Origin: Cyanobacteria bacterium UBA8156
GTDB lineage: Bacteria > Cyanobacteriota > Cyanobacteriia > Pseudanabaenales > Pseudanabaenaceae
Direction of reading: 5' to 3'
Assembly: GCA_003456125.1 (NCBI GenBank)
Contig: DMPD01000186.1
Span: forward strand, 1 to 8,722
DNA length: 8,722 nucleotides
Both the position numbers and the translations under genes were made by a program. Every line of letters begins with the position of its first letter. Position 1 is the stretch's first letter. Of the stretch, positions 1 to 6,466 are shown in pieces. The notes below the pieces were generated by a model that did no database searches, was not told where the DNA came from, and saw nothing but the letters and a program-made list of their open reading frames with translations.

Positions 1-200
1 AATGATTTGGCTCATCGGGCCGCCCTCTCGGGATTTTGCTGCAAGGTTAGCAGACTTTTGCCGATTGGCCATCCCCCTGCCTCAAAAAATGCGATCGGTG
101 GCTCATATAAGGTTACGGTTTCGCCGTTGGGACGGAGGCCGCCATGAGCCGATCGCGCATGTACCCGTAGTAGGTTTGACCGTAGGTGTGGACGTTGAAG
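1..200. other. Left edge without a supported gene
   Basis: I see no gene here that I can support. A plus-strand frame is open from the window edge to 250, but its arginine-rich translation resembles no family and it runs through a terminator-like hairpin. On the minus strand, short stretches in two different frames look protein-like (a tyrosine-rich piece around 140-195 and another around 40-130), but stops separate them. This would fit a decayed gene or chance. HIP1 octamers, frequent elsewhere in the window, are absent from the first 775 bases. Confidence 0.4.
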
Positions 201-335
201 TTACAGTTCGCCCTTACGGGCAATTTTTTCGACTTCATCCAAGGTTGTGACTTTGACCGGGAGTCTAGGTACTTTTGGACACCCCACCAAGAAGGCCCCC
301 ACGGCTCTATGCCAGGGTCTGAGCAAGAGACGCAT
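201..335 (-). pseudogene. Short coding-like remnant (44 codons), frame-broken
   Basis: This 44-codon open frame starts at ATG 335-333 and stops with TAA at 203-201. Its second half reads as a plausible acidic/basic helix (VKVTTLDEVEKIARKGEL). It lies in the same frame as the possible exported protein upstream (339-560), separated from it only by a TGA and one codon, exactly at a 14-bp tandem duplication. After the TAA, a protein-like stretch (VHTYGQTYYGYMRDRL) continues in another frame. I infer debris of a gene broken by small indels, but I do not recognise the family. It could equally be non-coding DNA. Confidence 0.22.
210..229 (+). terminator. Weak intrinsic-terminator-like hairpin
   Basis: A 4-bp GC stem (GCCC / GGGC) with a TTAC loop is followed by AATTTTTT on the plus strand. 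The form is that of a Rho-independent terminator, but the stem is short. It would serve a transcript entering from the left edge. No gene that needs it is visible in the window, and the same bases lie in the minus-strand coding-like remnant, so it may be coincidental. Confidence 0.25.
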
Positions 336-355
336 TGGTCAAGACGCATTGGTCA
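328..355. repeat. Perfect 14-bp tandem duplication
   Basis: The unit AGACGCATTGGTCA occurs twice head to tail (328-341 and 342-355) with no mismatch. Because 14 is not a multiple of three, the second copy shifts the minus-strand frame of the possible exported protein (339-560), creating its TGA stop. Without one copy that frame would instead run on for five further codons (after ...TNAS: LAQTLA) to a TAG. A recent slippage duplication is the simplest explanation. Confidence 0.85.
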
Positions 356-560
356 AATTGACGGAGAAGGTGCCCCCGCTTAGAGATCCCCCGCTAGGGC
401 AAAATTCATCAAACCCAACACCCCCGACGAACCGCAGTGGAGATGAGACATGTTGATCTCCTTGAGGACCGGATTTTGAAACCGAACTTCTACCCCAGCT
501 CGCCGCCAGTGTGGCCACAATCACCAATGTTAGCCAAGTCCAAAGTCGGCGGATACCCAT
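339..560 (-). CDS. Possible small exported protein, C-terminus altered by a 14-bp duplication
   Basis: The 73-residue product has a convincing export signal: a basic start (MGIRR), then a hydrophobic stretch to about residue 20 and an Ala-Ser boundary. The remainder is Gly/Ser-rich with no recognisable domain, and there is no lipobox cysteine. ATG 560-558 has an AGGAA Shine-Dalgarno-like sequence six bases upstream. It lies on the same strand as, and just downstream of, the ABC exporter (58-bp gap). The stop codon is made by the second copy of a 14-bp tandem duplication, so the ancestral C-terminus was probably different. It could be a small secreted peptide, the start of a broken gene, or chance; the signal-like N-terminus with a ribosome site is the only positive evidence. 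Confidence 0.35.
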   Translation of the reverse strand: MGIRRLWTWLTLVIVATLAASWGRSSVSKSGPQGDQHVSSPLRFVGGVGFDEFCPSGGSLSGGTFSVNLTNAS

Positions 561-618
561 AAGACGTTCCTAGCGGATCACACGCTGAGGGTATCACGGT
601 TTTCAAGACAACCCGTCT

Positions 619-2415
619 CTAAACGGTCGCGATGTGGTCGCCGGTCTGTACGTACCAAAGGTTGGCGTAGGTTCCCCCCAAGTGCAACAATTCTTCGTGG
701 GTGCCCTTTTCGGTAATTTTCCCCCCTTCCATTACGTAAATGCAGTCGGCATGGCGCACCGTTGACAACCGGTGGGCGATCGCCAAGGTGGTGCGCTCGG
801 CGGTGATCTTCTCTAGGGAGCGCTGAATCGCCAATTCGGTCTCGTTGTCGACGGCGGAGGTGGCTTCATCCAAAATCAAGACGGGGGCATCTTTCAACAC
901 GGCCCGGGCGATCGCCAGCCGTTGCCGTTGCCCCCCCGACAGCTTCTGCCCCCGCTCCCCAATGATGGTGTCATAGCCCCGGGGCAATCCCATAATAAAA
1001 TTGTGAGCTTCGGCGGTCTTGGCGGCCCGTTCGATGTCGGTGGGGGTCGCTTCGAAGGTGCCGTAGGCGATGTTTGCGGCTACGGTACCGTGGAATAGGA
1101 ACACATCTTGGCTGACCAGGGCGATGGCCCGCCGCAGCGATCGCAGGTCGAGGGTGCGCAGGTCTTGGCCATCCAGCAAAATGGTGCCGGTTTCGGTTTC
1201 GTAGAGCCGCAGCAGCAGTTTGACCAGGGTGCTTTTGCCGGAGCCGGTGGGGCCGACAATGCCGACGGTGCTGCCGGCAGGTACCCGCAAATCCAGTTTT
1301 TCGAGGACGGGGTAGCCGGACTGATAGGCAAAATTGACGTTCAGGAACCGTACTTCCCCTCGGATCGGCTCCTCTTCCAAGCGGCGATCGCCCGGGTGAA
1401 TTTGCACGGGGGTATCCAACAACCCGAAAACCCGCCGGGTGGAAGCCATGGCTCGCTGGTACTGATCCAAGGTTTCGCCGAGGCGGGTGAGGGGCCACAA
1501 CAACCGTTGGGTGAGGAACACCATCACGCTGTAGGTGCCCACGGCGATTTCCCCCCGGAGGGCCCCCAACCCTCCCAGAAACAGAATCGAGATAAATCCG
1601 GCGAATACCAAAATCCGAATCAGGGGGACGTAGGCGGCCGAGAGGGCGATCGCGTGTTGGTTGCTGTGGCGGTAGTGGTCGCTGTAGCCTTGGATGCGAC
1701 GGTTTTCGTAGTCTTCGGTGGCGAAGCTTTTGATGGTGGCGATGCCCCCCAAGTTGTTGGCCAACTGACCGTTGAGGAGACTCACTTTTTCTCGCACGGC
1801 GGCGTAACGGGGGGCCAACCATCCCTGAAACCGGATGGAACCCCACAGAATGAACGGCATGGGTACCATCGCCCAGAACGCTGGCCCCGGTGCCATCACC
1901 AGAAAAGCCCCGCCAATGAGGATGACAGTGGTCAACACCTGCAACACCTCGTTGGCCCCTCCATCCAAGAAGCGCTCCAATTGATTGATGTCGTCGCTGA
2001 GAAGGGACATCAGACCACCGGTGCTGCGTTCCTCAAAAAAGGCCATTTCCAATTCCTGGAGGTGACCGTAGGCCGCCAATCGCAAATCGTGTTGGACGTT
2101 TTGGGCGAGGTTGCGCCAGAGTCGGGCATAGGCATACTCAAACCCCGATTCTAGGGCCCACACCACCGCACTGAACAAGGACAAAAACAACAGTTGGCGG
2201 GCCGGTGGGATCGCGCCGCCCCCCCCCAACCAGGCTTCCTCCCGCCGCACGACCGTATCCACCGCCAACCCAATCAGACCCGGTGGCGCCAAGTCAAAAA
2301 TTTTGTTCAGCACCGAACAGGCGATCGCCTGGTTGGTGAGTTCCCGGTAGCGGCGACCGTATTGCAACAGGCGTTGGAGAGGAGGCATTTCCATGGACAG
2401 GGCCAAAGCAGGCAT
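619..2415 (-). CDS. Type I ABC exporter half-transporter (fused membrane and ATPase domains)
   Basis: This 598-residue MsbA/MdlB/HepA-like protein should homodimerise in the cytoplasmic membrane and use ATP to export a lipid, polysaccharide precursor, peptide or drug; the sequence does not settle the substrate. The membrane domain spans about residues 25-320, with hydrophobic segments near 35-52, 72-92, 158-195 and 262-285. The ATPase domain spans about 352-598: Walker A GPTGSGKST at 388-396, Q-loop Gln436, signature LSGGQ at 492-496, Walker B ending in catalytic Glu517, and switch His548. All catalytic residues are present and the length is normal. ATG 2415 is the first in-frame start, but it has no clear Shine-Dalgarno; Met8 and Met10 are alternatives. 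It stands alone, 165 bp downstream of the small membrane-protein gene on the same strand, so shared transcription is possible. Confidence 0.95.
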   Translation of the reverse strand: MPALALSMEMPPLQRLLQYGRRYRELTNQAIACSVLNKIFDLAPPGLIGLAVDTVVRREEAWLGGGGAIPPARQLLFLSLFSAVVWALESGFEYAYARLWRNLAQNVQHDLRLAAYGHLQELEMAFFEERSTGGLMSLLSDDINQLERFLDGGANEVLQVLTTVILIGGAFLVMAPGPAFWAMVPMPFILWGSIRFQGWLAPRYAAVREKVSLLNGQLANNLGGIATIKSFATEDYENRRIQGYSDHYRHSNQHAIALSAAYVPLIRILVFAGFISILFLGGLGALRGEIAVGTYSVMVFLTQRLLWPLTRLGETLDQYQRAMASTRRVFGLLDTPVQIHPGDRRLEEEPIRGEVRFLNVNFAYQSGYPVLEKLDLRVPAGSTVGIVGPTGSGKSTLVKLLLRLYETETGTILLDGQDLRTLDLRSLRRAIALVSQDVFLFHGTVAANIAYGTFEATPTDIERAAKTAEAHNFIMGLPRGYDTIIGERGQKLSGGQRQRLAIARAVLKDAPVLILDEATSAVDNETELAIQRSLEKITAERTTLAIAHRLSTVRHADCIYVMEGGKITEKGTHEELLHLGGTYANLWYVQTGDHIATV

Positions 2416-2580
2416 CAGGGGATGGGGGCCGGCAAACCGACCGCAGGTTTCAACGATAACCTATGTTGGTTGTTGGCCTGGCCAGCGCCCGGGAAATTCG
2501 CTCTTGATCGTTTTGGTGAATGGTTTCTCCTTGGCTCAGACCATCCGGCAAGTTGAGGGTGAGTTTCTGCGCACTCCCAC

Positions 2581-3006
2581 CTATTCTGCAAGCCACGTTT
2601 GCAGAAGGCGATACCAGCCCTGGGCAATTTCGGGATTGGCATTGGTAAACCCTACGTCTTGGTGGGACCCGTCTTGCCAGGTCAGCCGCAGGGCCAATTC
2701 CCGCACGGGCGGCAGCGGTTCGGGCGGGATGTCCCAAACTTGCCCGTTCATTACCCACTGCACCCGGGCGATCGCCCCCCGTTCCCACACCTGGAAATGG
2801 TCTGGCGGTAACGCACCGCGCCAAGGGGTTCCCCAAAACAGGCGATCGCCCTGTTGGCCCAACACCCCATGGCGATCGTATTTGTGGTGCGCCATGGTGG
2901 GGGCCCATTGGCGGTAGGCTTCCACCTGTTGCCACTCGCGGCGGCCCGCCCATACCAACCACCCAAACAACCCCAGCAACGGCAGCCACAGCAATCCTTT
3001 TTCCAC
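2581..3006 (-). CDS. Small membrane-anchored hypothetical protein
   Basis: I do not recognise this 141-residue protein. Residues 4-20 form one hydrophobic, Trp/Leu-rich segment that could be an uncleaved anchor, followed by RREWQQ. The rest, rich in Trp, Gln and Pro, should be a small soluble domain, with strand-like stretches around residues 75-120. No catalytic motif is evident. The start is GTG 3006-3004, preceded by GGGGGAAC as a likely ribosome site, and no better start lies upstream. It is divergent from glcF across 55 bp if glcF starts at 3062. The length, strong Trp/Gln content and HIP1 sites inside the gene match its cyanobacterial surroundings. A neighbouring frame (2450-3019) is also open but is a poorer candidate. 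Confidence 0.75.
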   Translation of the reverse strand: MEKGLLWLPLLGLFGWLVWAGRREWQQVEAYRQWAPTMAHHKYDRHGVLGQQGDRLFWGTPWRGALPPDHFQVWERGAIARVQWVMNGQVWDIPPEPLPPVRELALRLTWQDGSHQDVGFTNANPEIAQGWYRLLQTWLAE

Positions 3007-3028
3007 GGTGTTCCCCCAAACCCGAAAC

Positions 3029-3034
3029 TACAAT
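3029..3034 (+). promoter_or_regulatory. Probable -10 element of glcF
   Basis: TACAAT matches the sigma-70 -10 consensus at five of six positions in the short divergent gap. It implies transcription starting near 3041, which would exclude the upstream GTG at 3008 and favour GTG 3062 as the glcF start. No good -35 hexamer lies 16-18 bp upstream, so activation or an unusual promoter is possible. The opposite strand of nearly the same bases reads TATTGT, a weaker -10 candidate for the divergent hypothetical gene. Confidence 0.4.
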
Positions 3035-3061
3035 AGCAGCAGCTCTTTACGGAATGAATTT

Positions 3062-4342
3062 GTGACCCCTTTTGACGATCGCCATCCTCCGGCCCAGGAG
3101 GTCATCGATGCCTGTGTCCACTGCGGTTTTTGTCTGGCCACTTGCCCCAGTTACCGGGCGATCGGTCTGGAGACGGACTCCCCCCGCGGTCGGATTTATT
3201 TGATGAATGCCCTCAATCAGGGGGAAATTCCCCTCAGCGAAGCTACCGTCAGCCATTTTGATTCGTGTTTGGGCTGTTTGGCCTGCGTGACGACGTGCCC
3301 CAGCGGCGTGCGGTACGATCGCCTGATTGGGGCCATGCGGCCGCAAATTGAGCGGAATTATCCGCGATCGGGCCCGATGCACTGGCTGCGGCAGCTGATT
3401 TTTGCGGTGTTTCCCTATCCCCAACGGCTGCGGGCCCTCCTGGCGGCGGTGTGGCCCTACCAAAAGCTGGGGTTGCAGGGCCGGTTGCCCTTGCCGGCCC
3501 CCCTATCGGCGATGGAAAGTCTGTTGCCCCCTCTGTCGGCGGATTCCTTTGGCGATCGCCTGCCGGAGATCACGCCGGCGGTGGGGCCCCGCCGGTTTCG
3601 GGTGGGGTTGCTGGCCGGTTGCGTGCAACGGGTCTTTTTGCCCGATGTGAATGCCGATACGGTGACGGTGTTGGCCGCGGCCGGGTGTGAGGTGGTGGTG
3701 CCCCCCCAGGCCGGGTGTTGCGGGGCTTTGTCCCACCACCAGGGGCAAGAGGAGCAAGCCCAAGCCCTGGCCCGCCACACCATCGATGTGTTTACCGCCG
3801 CCGGGGTGGATTTTGTAATCACCAATGCTTCCGGTTGCGGCCACACCCTGAAGGAGTACGGTCACCTGCTGCAGGATGACCCCCAGTACCGCGATCGCGC
3901 CCAAGCTTTTGCGGCCCGGGTGCGCGATGTGCAGGAGTTTTTGAGGGAGGTGGGCTGGGCCGTGAACCTCCACCCCATTGCCCCGCATCCGGTGGCGATC
4001 GCTTACCAAGATGCTTGCCACATGCTGCACGGGCAAAAAATTAGCCTGCAGCCCCGGCACCTCCTGCGCCAAATTCCGGGGGTGGCACTGCGGGAGCCGG
4101 TGGATGCGGCCCTGTGTTGCGGCAGCGCCGGCATTTACAACATCCTCCAACCCGCAGTCTCCCAAGAACTGGGCCAACAAAAAGCCCAAAATCTAACGGC
4201 GACGGGGGCCCAGGCGATCGCTTCGGCCAATGTGGGGTGCATTCTCCAGTTGCGCAAACATTTGGGGGATGAGGGTTTGCCGGTTTTTCACCCCATGACC
4301 CTGTTGGCGGCGTCCCTCCAGGGCAAATCCCTGCTGCCCTAA
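3062..4342 (+). CDS. glcF: Glycolate dehydrogenase Fe-S subunit GlcF
   Basis: The 426-residue product is the iron-sulfur electron-transfer subunit that works with a flavoprotein (GlcD) to oxidise glycolate to glyoxylate in photorespiratory carbon salvage. Two [4Fe-4S] ferredoxin motifs are intact: Cys18-21-24-28 and Cys69-72-75-79. Two CCG domains of the heterodisulfide-reductase type follow (Cys187, Cys219-220 and Cys259; Cys319, Cys352-353 and Cys393). The size is that of GlcF proteins. The frame is open back to GTG 3008, which would add 18 Ser/Asn-rich residues. I prefer GTG 3062 because a GGA-containing site precedes it, the protein then begins close to the first cluster motif as in relatives, and a -10 box lies between the two starts. 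No glcD is in the window. LutA-type lactate oxidase subunits share the fold, so the substrate is inferred. Confidence 0.88.
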   Translation: MTPFDDRHPPAQEVIDACVHCGFCLATCPSYRAIGLETDSPRGRIYLMNALNQGEIPLSEATVSHFDSCLGCLACVTTCPSGVRYDRLIGAMRPQIERNYPRSGPMHWLRQLIFAVFPYPQRLRALLAAVWPYQKLGLQGRLPLPAPLSAMESLLPPLSADSFGDRLPEITPAVGPRRFRVGLLAGCVQRVFLPDVNADTVTVLAAAGCEVVVPPQAGCCGALSHHQGQEEQAQALARHTIDVFTAAGVDFVITNASGCGHTLKEYGHLLQDDPQYRDRAQAFAARVRDVQEFLREVGWAVNLHPIAPHPVAIAYQDACHMLHGQKISLQPRHLLRQIPGVALREPVDAALCCGSAGIYNILQPAVSQELGQQKAQNLTATGAQAIASANVGCILQLRKHLGDEGLPVFHPMTLLAASLQGKSLLP

Positions 4343-5439
4343 CCCTCCAACCGGGCGATCGCCACCTGGGCCGGTTCCCACGTAGGATCGGCGGCGAGGG
4401 CTTGTTGCCAGGCGGCCCGGGCTTGATCCCACTGCCCCAATTGTTCGTGGGTTTCCCCCAGCGCACAAGCCGGATGGAGCTGCAAATAGGCTGGATCGAA
4501 GGCTTCTTGACGGGAATAATGGCCGGTCATTCCCCACACCAACGCTTGCTGAAAATAGGCGATCGCCCCCAACGGCAGCCCCACCTCCCGCAGCCAAATC
4601 CCGGCCCAAAACGCCAACGGCGGAAAATTGGGGCACCACCGCAAGCCCTGACTGAGGCACAACCGGGCGGTTTCCCAATCGGCGGCGGCGATCGCCCGTT
4701 CGCTGAGGGCTTGCAACACCGTGCCCACCCAAAACAAATCGGTGGGCGGTTCCCCGCTCTGGAGATGGGGAGCCAAACGGCCGTAGGCTTCTTGGTAACA
4801 GTCGTCCGCCTGCTCCCACTGCTCGGTGCGGTCGTAGTTCCGGGCTAAACAATCCAACAACCACAAACTCAGGGTGTTTTCCCGCCGCATGGTCTCCAGA
4901 ATCGGAATGTCCCGGGTCAGGGTTTTGCGCCGCACCGCCTCCGGATCGGCGTTGCCGTGGTGTTTGAGCCGCACATCGGCCCACGGTTGCACCGGCACCG
5001 GCTCTGGGTAGCGCAACTGCTCGTGGTAGCGACCTTCGTAGTGCACTCCGGGGCCATGCCAAAACAAGCGCGGATGAAAGCCCCCGACAAAATTGGGCAG
5101 CCCCACCTCTTCCCGGTTCAAAGCCAACACCATGGGCGCGGTTTGGGCCAACACCTGCTGCCATGCCGGGTTCACCACCACCAATTCCTCGTCGGCATCC
5201 ACCACCAACACCCAATCGCCGGTGACGTGGGCCAAAGCCGCGTTGCGGGCCGCCGCGAAATCATCGCACCACGCAAATTCATAGACCCGGGCGTTAAATC
5301 CCTGGGCGATCGCCACCGTATGGTCTGTAGAACCGGTATCGACAACCACCATCTCGTCCACGTGGGGAGCCACGCTGGCCAAACACCGCCCCAATTGATG
5401 GGCCTCGTTGCGCACGATCGCACACAGGGAAACCCGCAT
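4339..5439 (-). CDS. Family 2 glycosyltransferase with C-terminal TPR-like repeats
   Basis: This 366-residue protein begins with a GT-A sugar transferase domain typical of the SunS/WaaE-like family 2 group: IVRNEA at 8-13, VVDTGSTDHT at 32-41, and the metal/nucleotide motif DADEE at 81-85. Residues about 195-366 are helical with TPR-like periodicity (the segments near 285-303 and 329-352 are clearest). The acceptor, which may be a protein, peptide, lipid or glycan, cannot be told from the sequence. ATG 5439-5437 overlaps the TGA of the upstream ATPase by one base (TGATG), implying translational coupling and fixing the start. The frame extends upstream to 5592, but that part is antisense-like and lies inside the ATPase gene. 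The gene is last in the operon, and its TAG stop overlaps the convergent glcF stop. Confidence 0.9.
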   Translation of the reverse strand: MRVSLCAIVRNEAHQLGRCLASVAPHVDEMVVVDTGSTDHTVAIAQGFNARVYEFAWCDDFAAARNAALAHVTGDWVLVVDADEELVVVNPAWQQVLAQTAPMVLALNREEVGLPNFVGGFHPRLFWHGPGVHYEGRYHEQLRYPEPVPVQPWADVRLKHHGNADPEAVRRKTLTRDIPILETMRRENTLSLWLLDCLARNYDRTEQWEQADDCYQEAYGRLAPHLQSGEPPTDLFWVGTVLQALSERAIAAADWETARLCLSQGLRWCPNFPPLAFWAGIWLREVGLPLGAIAYFQQALVWGMTGHYSRQEAFDPAYLQLHPACALGETHEQLGQWDQARAAWQQALAADPTWEPAQVAIARLEG

Positions 5440-6071
5440 CACCGCCCCCGTTCCTGCAAAACGCCCCCCTCCAACCGCCAGGAGCGATCGGCAATGGGAT
5501 CGAGTTCTTCCGGTTCGTGGGTCACCACCAACAAACTCCACCGCTGTTTCAGTTCCGCCAACAGGGCGATCGCCTGTTGCCGCACCGACCAATCCAAACC
5601 CGCCATCGGCTCATCCAACAACAACACCCCCGGTTGCCGAATCAACTGTACCGCCAGGGCCAACCGCCGTTGCTGTCCCCCACTGAGGGATTCGGGGGCC
5701 GCATCTTCGGCGAGATGGGACAACCCCACCGCCGCCAACGCCTCGGCGATCCGCACCCGATCCAAATCGGGATGGCCCAACCGCAATTCTTCCAGTACCG
5801 TCATCCCGCAAAAATGGCGCTCCGGAAACTGAAACACCAAGCCGCACACCTGTTGCAACTGATCCCCCAGCAGCTCTTGGTCGAGCCAGGAAATTGTGCC
5901 CCGCTGCCAGTCCACAAATCCCGCCAAAATCTCCAACAACGTGGTTTTGCCCGAACCGCTGGGCCCCACCACCGTCACCAATTCTTGGGGACGCAACTCC
6001 AGCGATACCCCCTGCAAAATCGGCCGGGGGGTCGCCGGTGGATGGTAATGCAAATTCTGAATTTTGAGCAC
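5439..6071 (-). CDS. ABC transporter ATPase, ECF/CbiO-like
   Basis: The 210-residue product is a stand-alone ABC ATPase. It has Walker A GPSGSGKTT at 36-44, a Q-loop FQFPE around Gln81, signature LSGGQQRR at 129-136, Walker B VLLLDEP at 149-155 with Glu154, and switch His185. The FQFPE motif followed by TVLEEL resembles the ATPases of energy-coupling-factor importers for vitamins and cobalt or nickel, so it probably energises uptake with a membrane T component. No such membrane partner is in the window. The start is GTG 6071-6069, one base after the stop of the ArsR gene. At 210 residues it is short for this family because little follows the switch histidine. The assignment as an ABC ATPase is firm; the ECF subtype is an inference from the Q-loop. 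Confidence 0.9.
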   Translation of the reverse strand: MLKIQNLHYHPPATPRPILQGVSLELRPQELVTVVGPSGSGKTTLLEILAGFVDWQRGTISWLDQELLGDQLQQVCGLVFQFPERHFCGMTVLEELRLGHPDLDRVRIAEALAAVGLSHLAEDAAPESLSGGQQRRLALAVQLIRQPGVLLLDEPMAGLDWSVRQQAIALLAELKQRWSLLVVTHEPEELDPIADRSWRLEGGVLQERGR

Positions 6072-6072
6072 G

Positions 6073-6417
6073 TTACCCCAGTTTTTCCCACTCTTGGAGG
6101 TGCTGGGTTTGCCGCCGCAGGCGATCGCCCAAGCTTTGGTAAATTAAATCGCACATCGCAAAAATGGTGGGATCGCTGATTTCGTAAAAGACACTATTGC
6201 CCTGGGGCGATCGCCGCACCATACCGGACTGGGTCAGCAATTTCAGATGCTTGGAGACATTGGCTTGACCCAGCCCCGTACTTTCCACCAACTGGGTCAC
6301 GTTTTGGCGGCCGCCCTTGAGGGCACACAACACCTGCAGCCGACTCACCTCACTCAGCACTTTGAAATAGTCGGCGATCTGCTCCAGGGTTTCCGGAGCC
6401 AAAACGGTGGTGGTCAT
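6073..6417 (-). CDS. ArsR-family repressor, possible persulfide sensor
   Basis: The 114-residue protein has the classic ArsR/SmtB winged helix: dimerisation helices at the N-terminus (about 8-36), a recognition helix around 49-62 (GLGQANVSKHLKLL) and the beta wing at 66-80. There are only two cysteines: Cys31 in the RLQVLCAL helix and Cys89 near the start of the last helix. The Cys31 context matches that of the first redox cysteine of the sulfide/persulfide sensors BigR and SqrR. The metal-binding ELCVCDL-type site of ArsR/SmtB is absent. Together with the upstream dioxygenase, rhodanese and TauE genes, this suggests a repressor of its own operon relieved by reactive sulfur. ATG 6417 follows the permease stop by 49 bp without a clear Shine-Dalgarno. 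The DNA-binding class is firm; the ligand is inferred. Confidence 0.9.
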   Translation of the reverse strand: MTTTVLAPETLEQIADYFKVLSEVSRLQVLCALKGGRQNVTQLVESTGLGQANVSKHLKLLTQSGMVRRSPQGNSVFYEISDPTIFAMCDLIYQSLGDRLRRQTQHLQEWEKLG

Positions 6418-6466
6418 GGTTTTCGCAAAAGGTATGGGGCACCCTCAGAGCATTGTACCCATAGTT

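Noticed and set aside
58..111. TTGCCG and TATAAG as a plus-strand promoter
   Set aside because: The two hexamers are 42 bp apart, far from the usual 16-18 bp, and no gene follows.
2..250. Plus-strand frame open from the left edge
   Set aside because: It has no ribosome site visible, an atypical composition, and crosses the hairpin at 210-229; nothing supports it as the 3' end of a real gene.
1108..2154. 348-codon plus-strand frame
   Set aside because: It lies antisense within the ABC exporter, whose motifs are all intact, and its Gly/Gln-rich product has no domain pattern. GC-rich codon bias opens such antisense frames.
2450..3019. 189-codon minus-strand frame overlapping the small hypothetical gene
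   Set aside because: Most of it is the shifted reading of the 141-residue protein, which has a better start, ribosome site and membrane anchor; only the tail in 2450-2580 is kept as an observation.
4349..4376. AACCGG / CCGGTT inverted repeat just after the glcF stop as a terminator
   Set aside because: The 6-bp arms are 16 bases apart, there is no T-run, and the bases are coding for the glycosyltransferase C-terminus.
4193..5215. 340-codon minus-strand frame, Gly/Arg-rich
   Set aside because: It is in a shifted frame over the glycosyltransferase and the end of glcF, with no ribosome site or recognisable motif, while the glycosyltransferase frame carries conserved motifs throughout.
5440..5592. 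N-terminal extension of the glycosyltransferase back to 5592
   Set aside because: It lies in the ATPase gene in another frame, reads Gly/Arg-rich without glycosyltransferase features, and the natural start MRVSLCAIVRNE sits at the TGATG junction.
4957..5832. 291-codon plus-strand frame
   Set aside because: It is antisense to the glycosyltransferase and the ATPase, His/Arg/Gln-rich, with no domain pattern.
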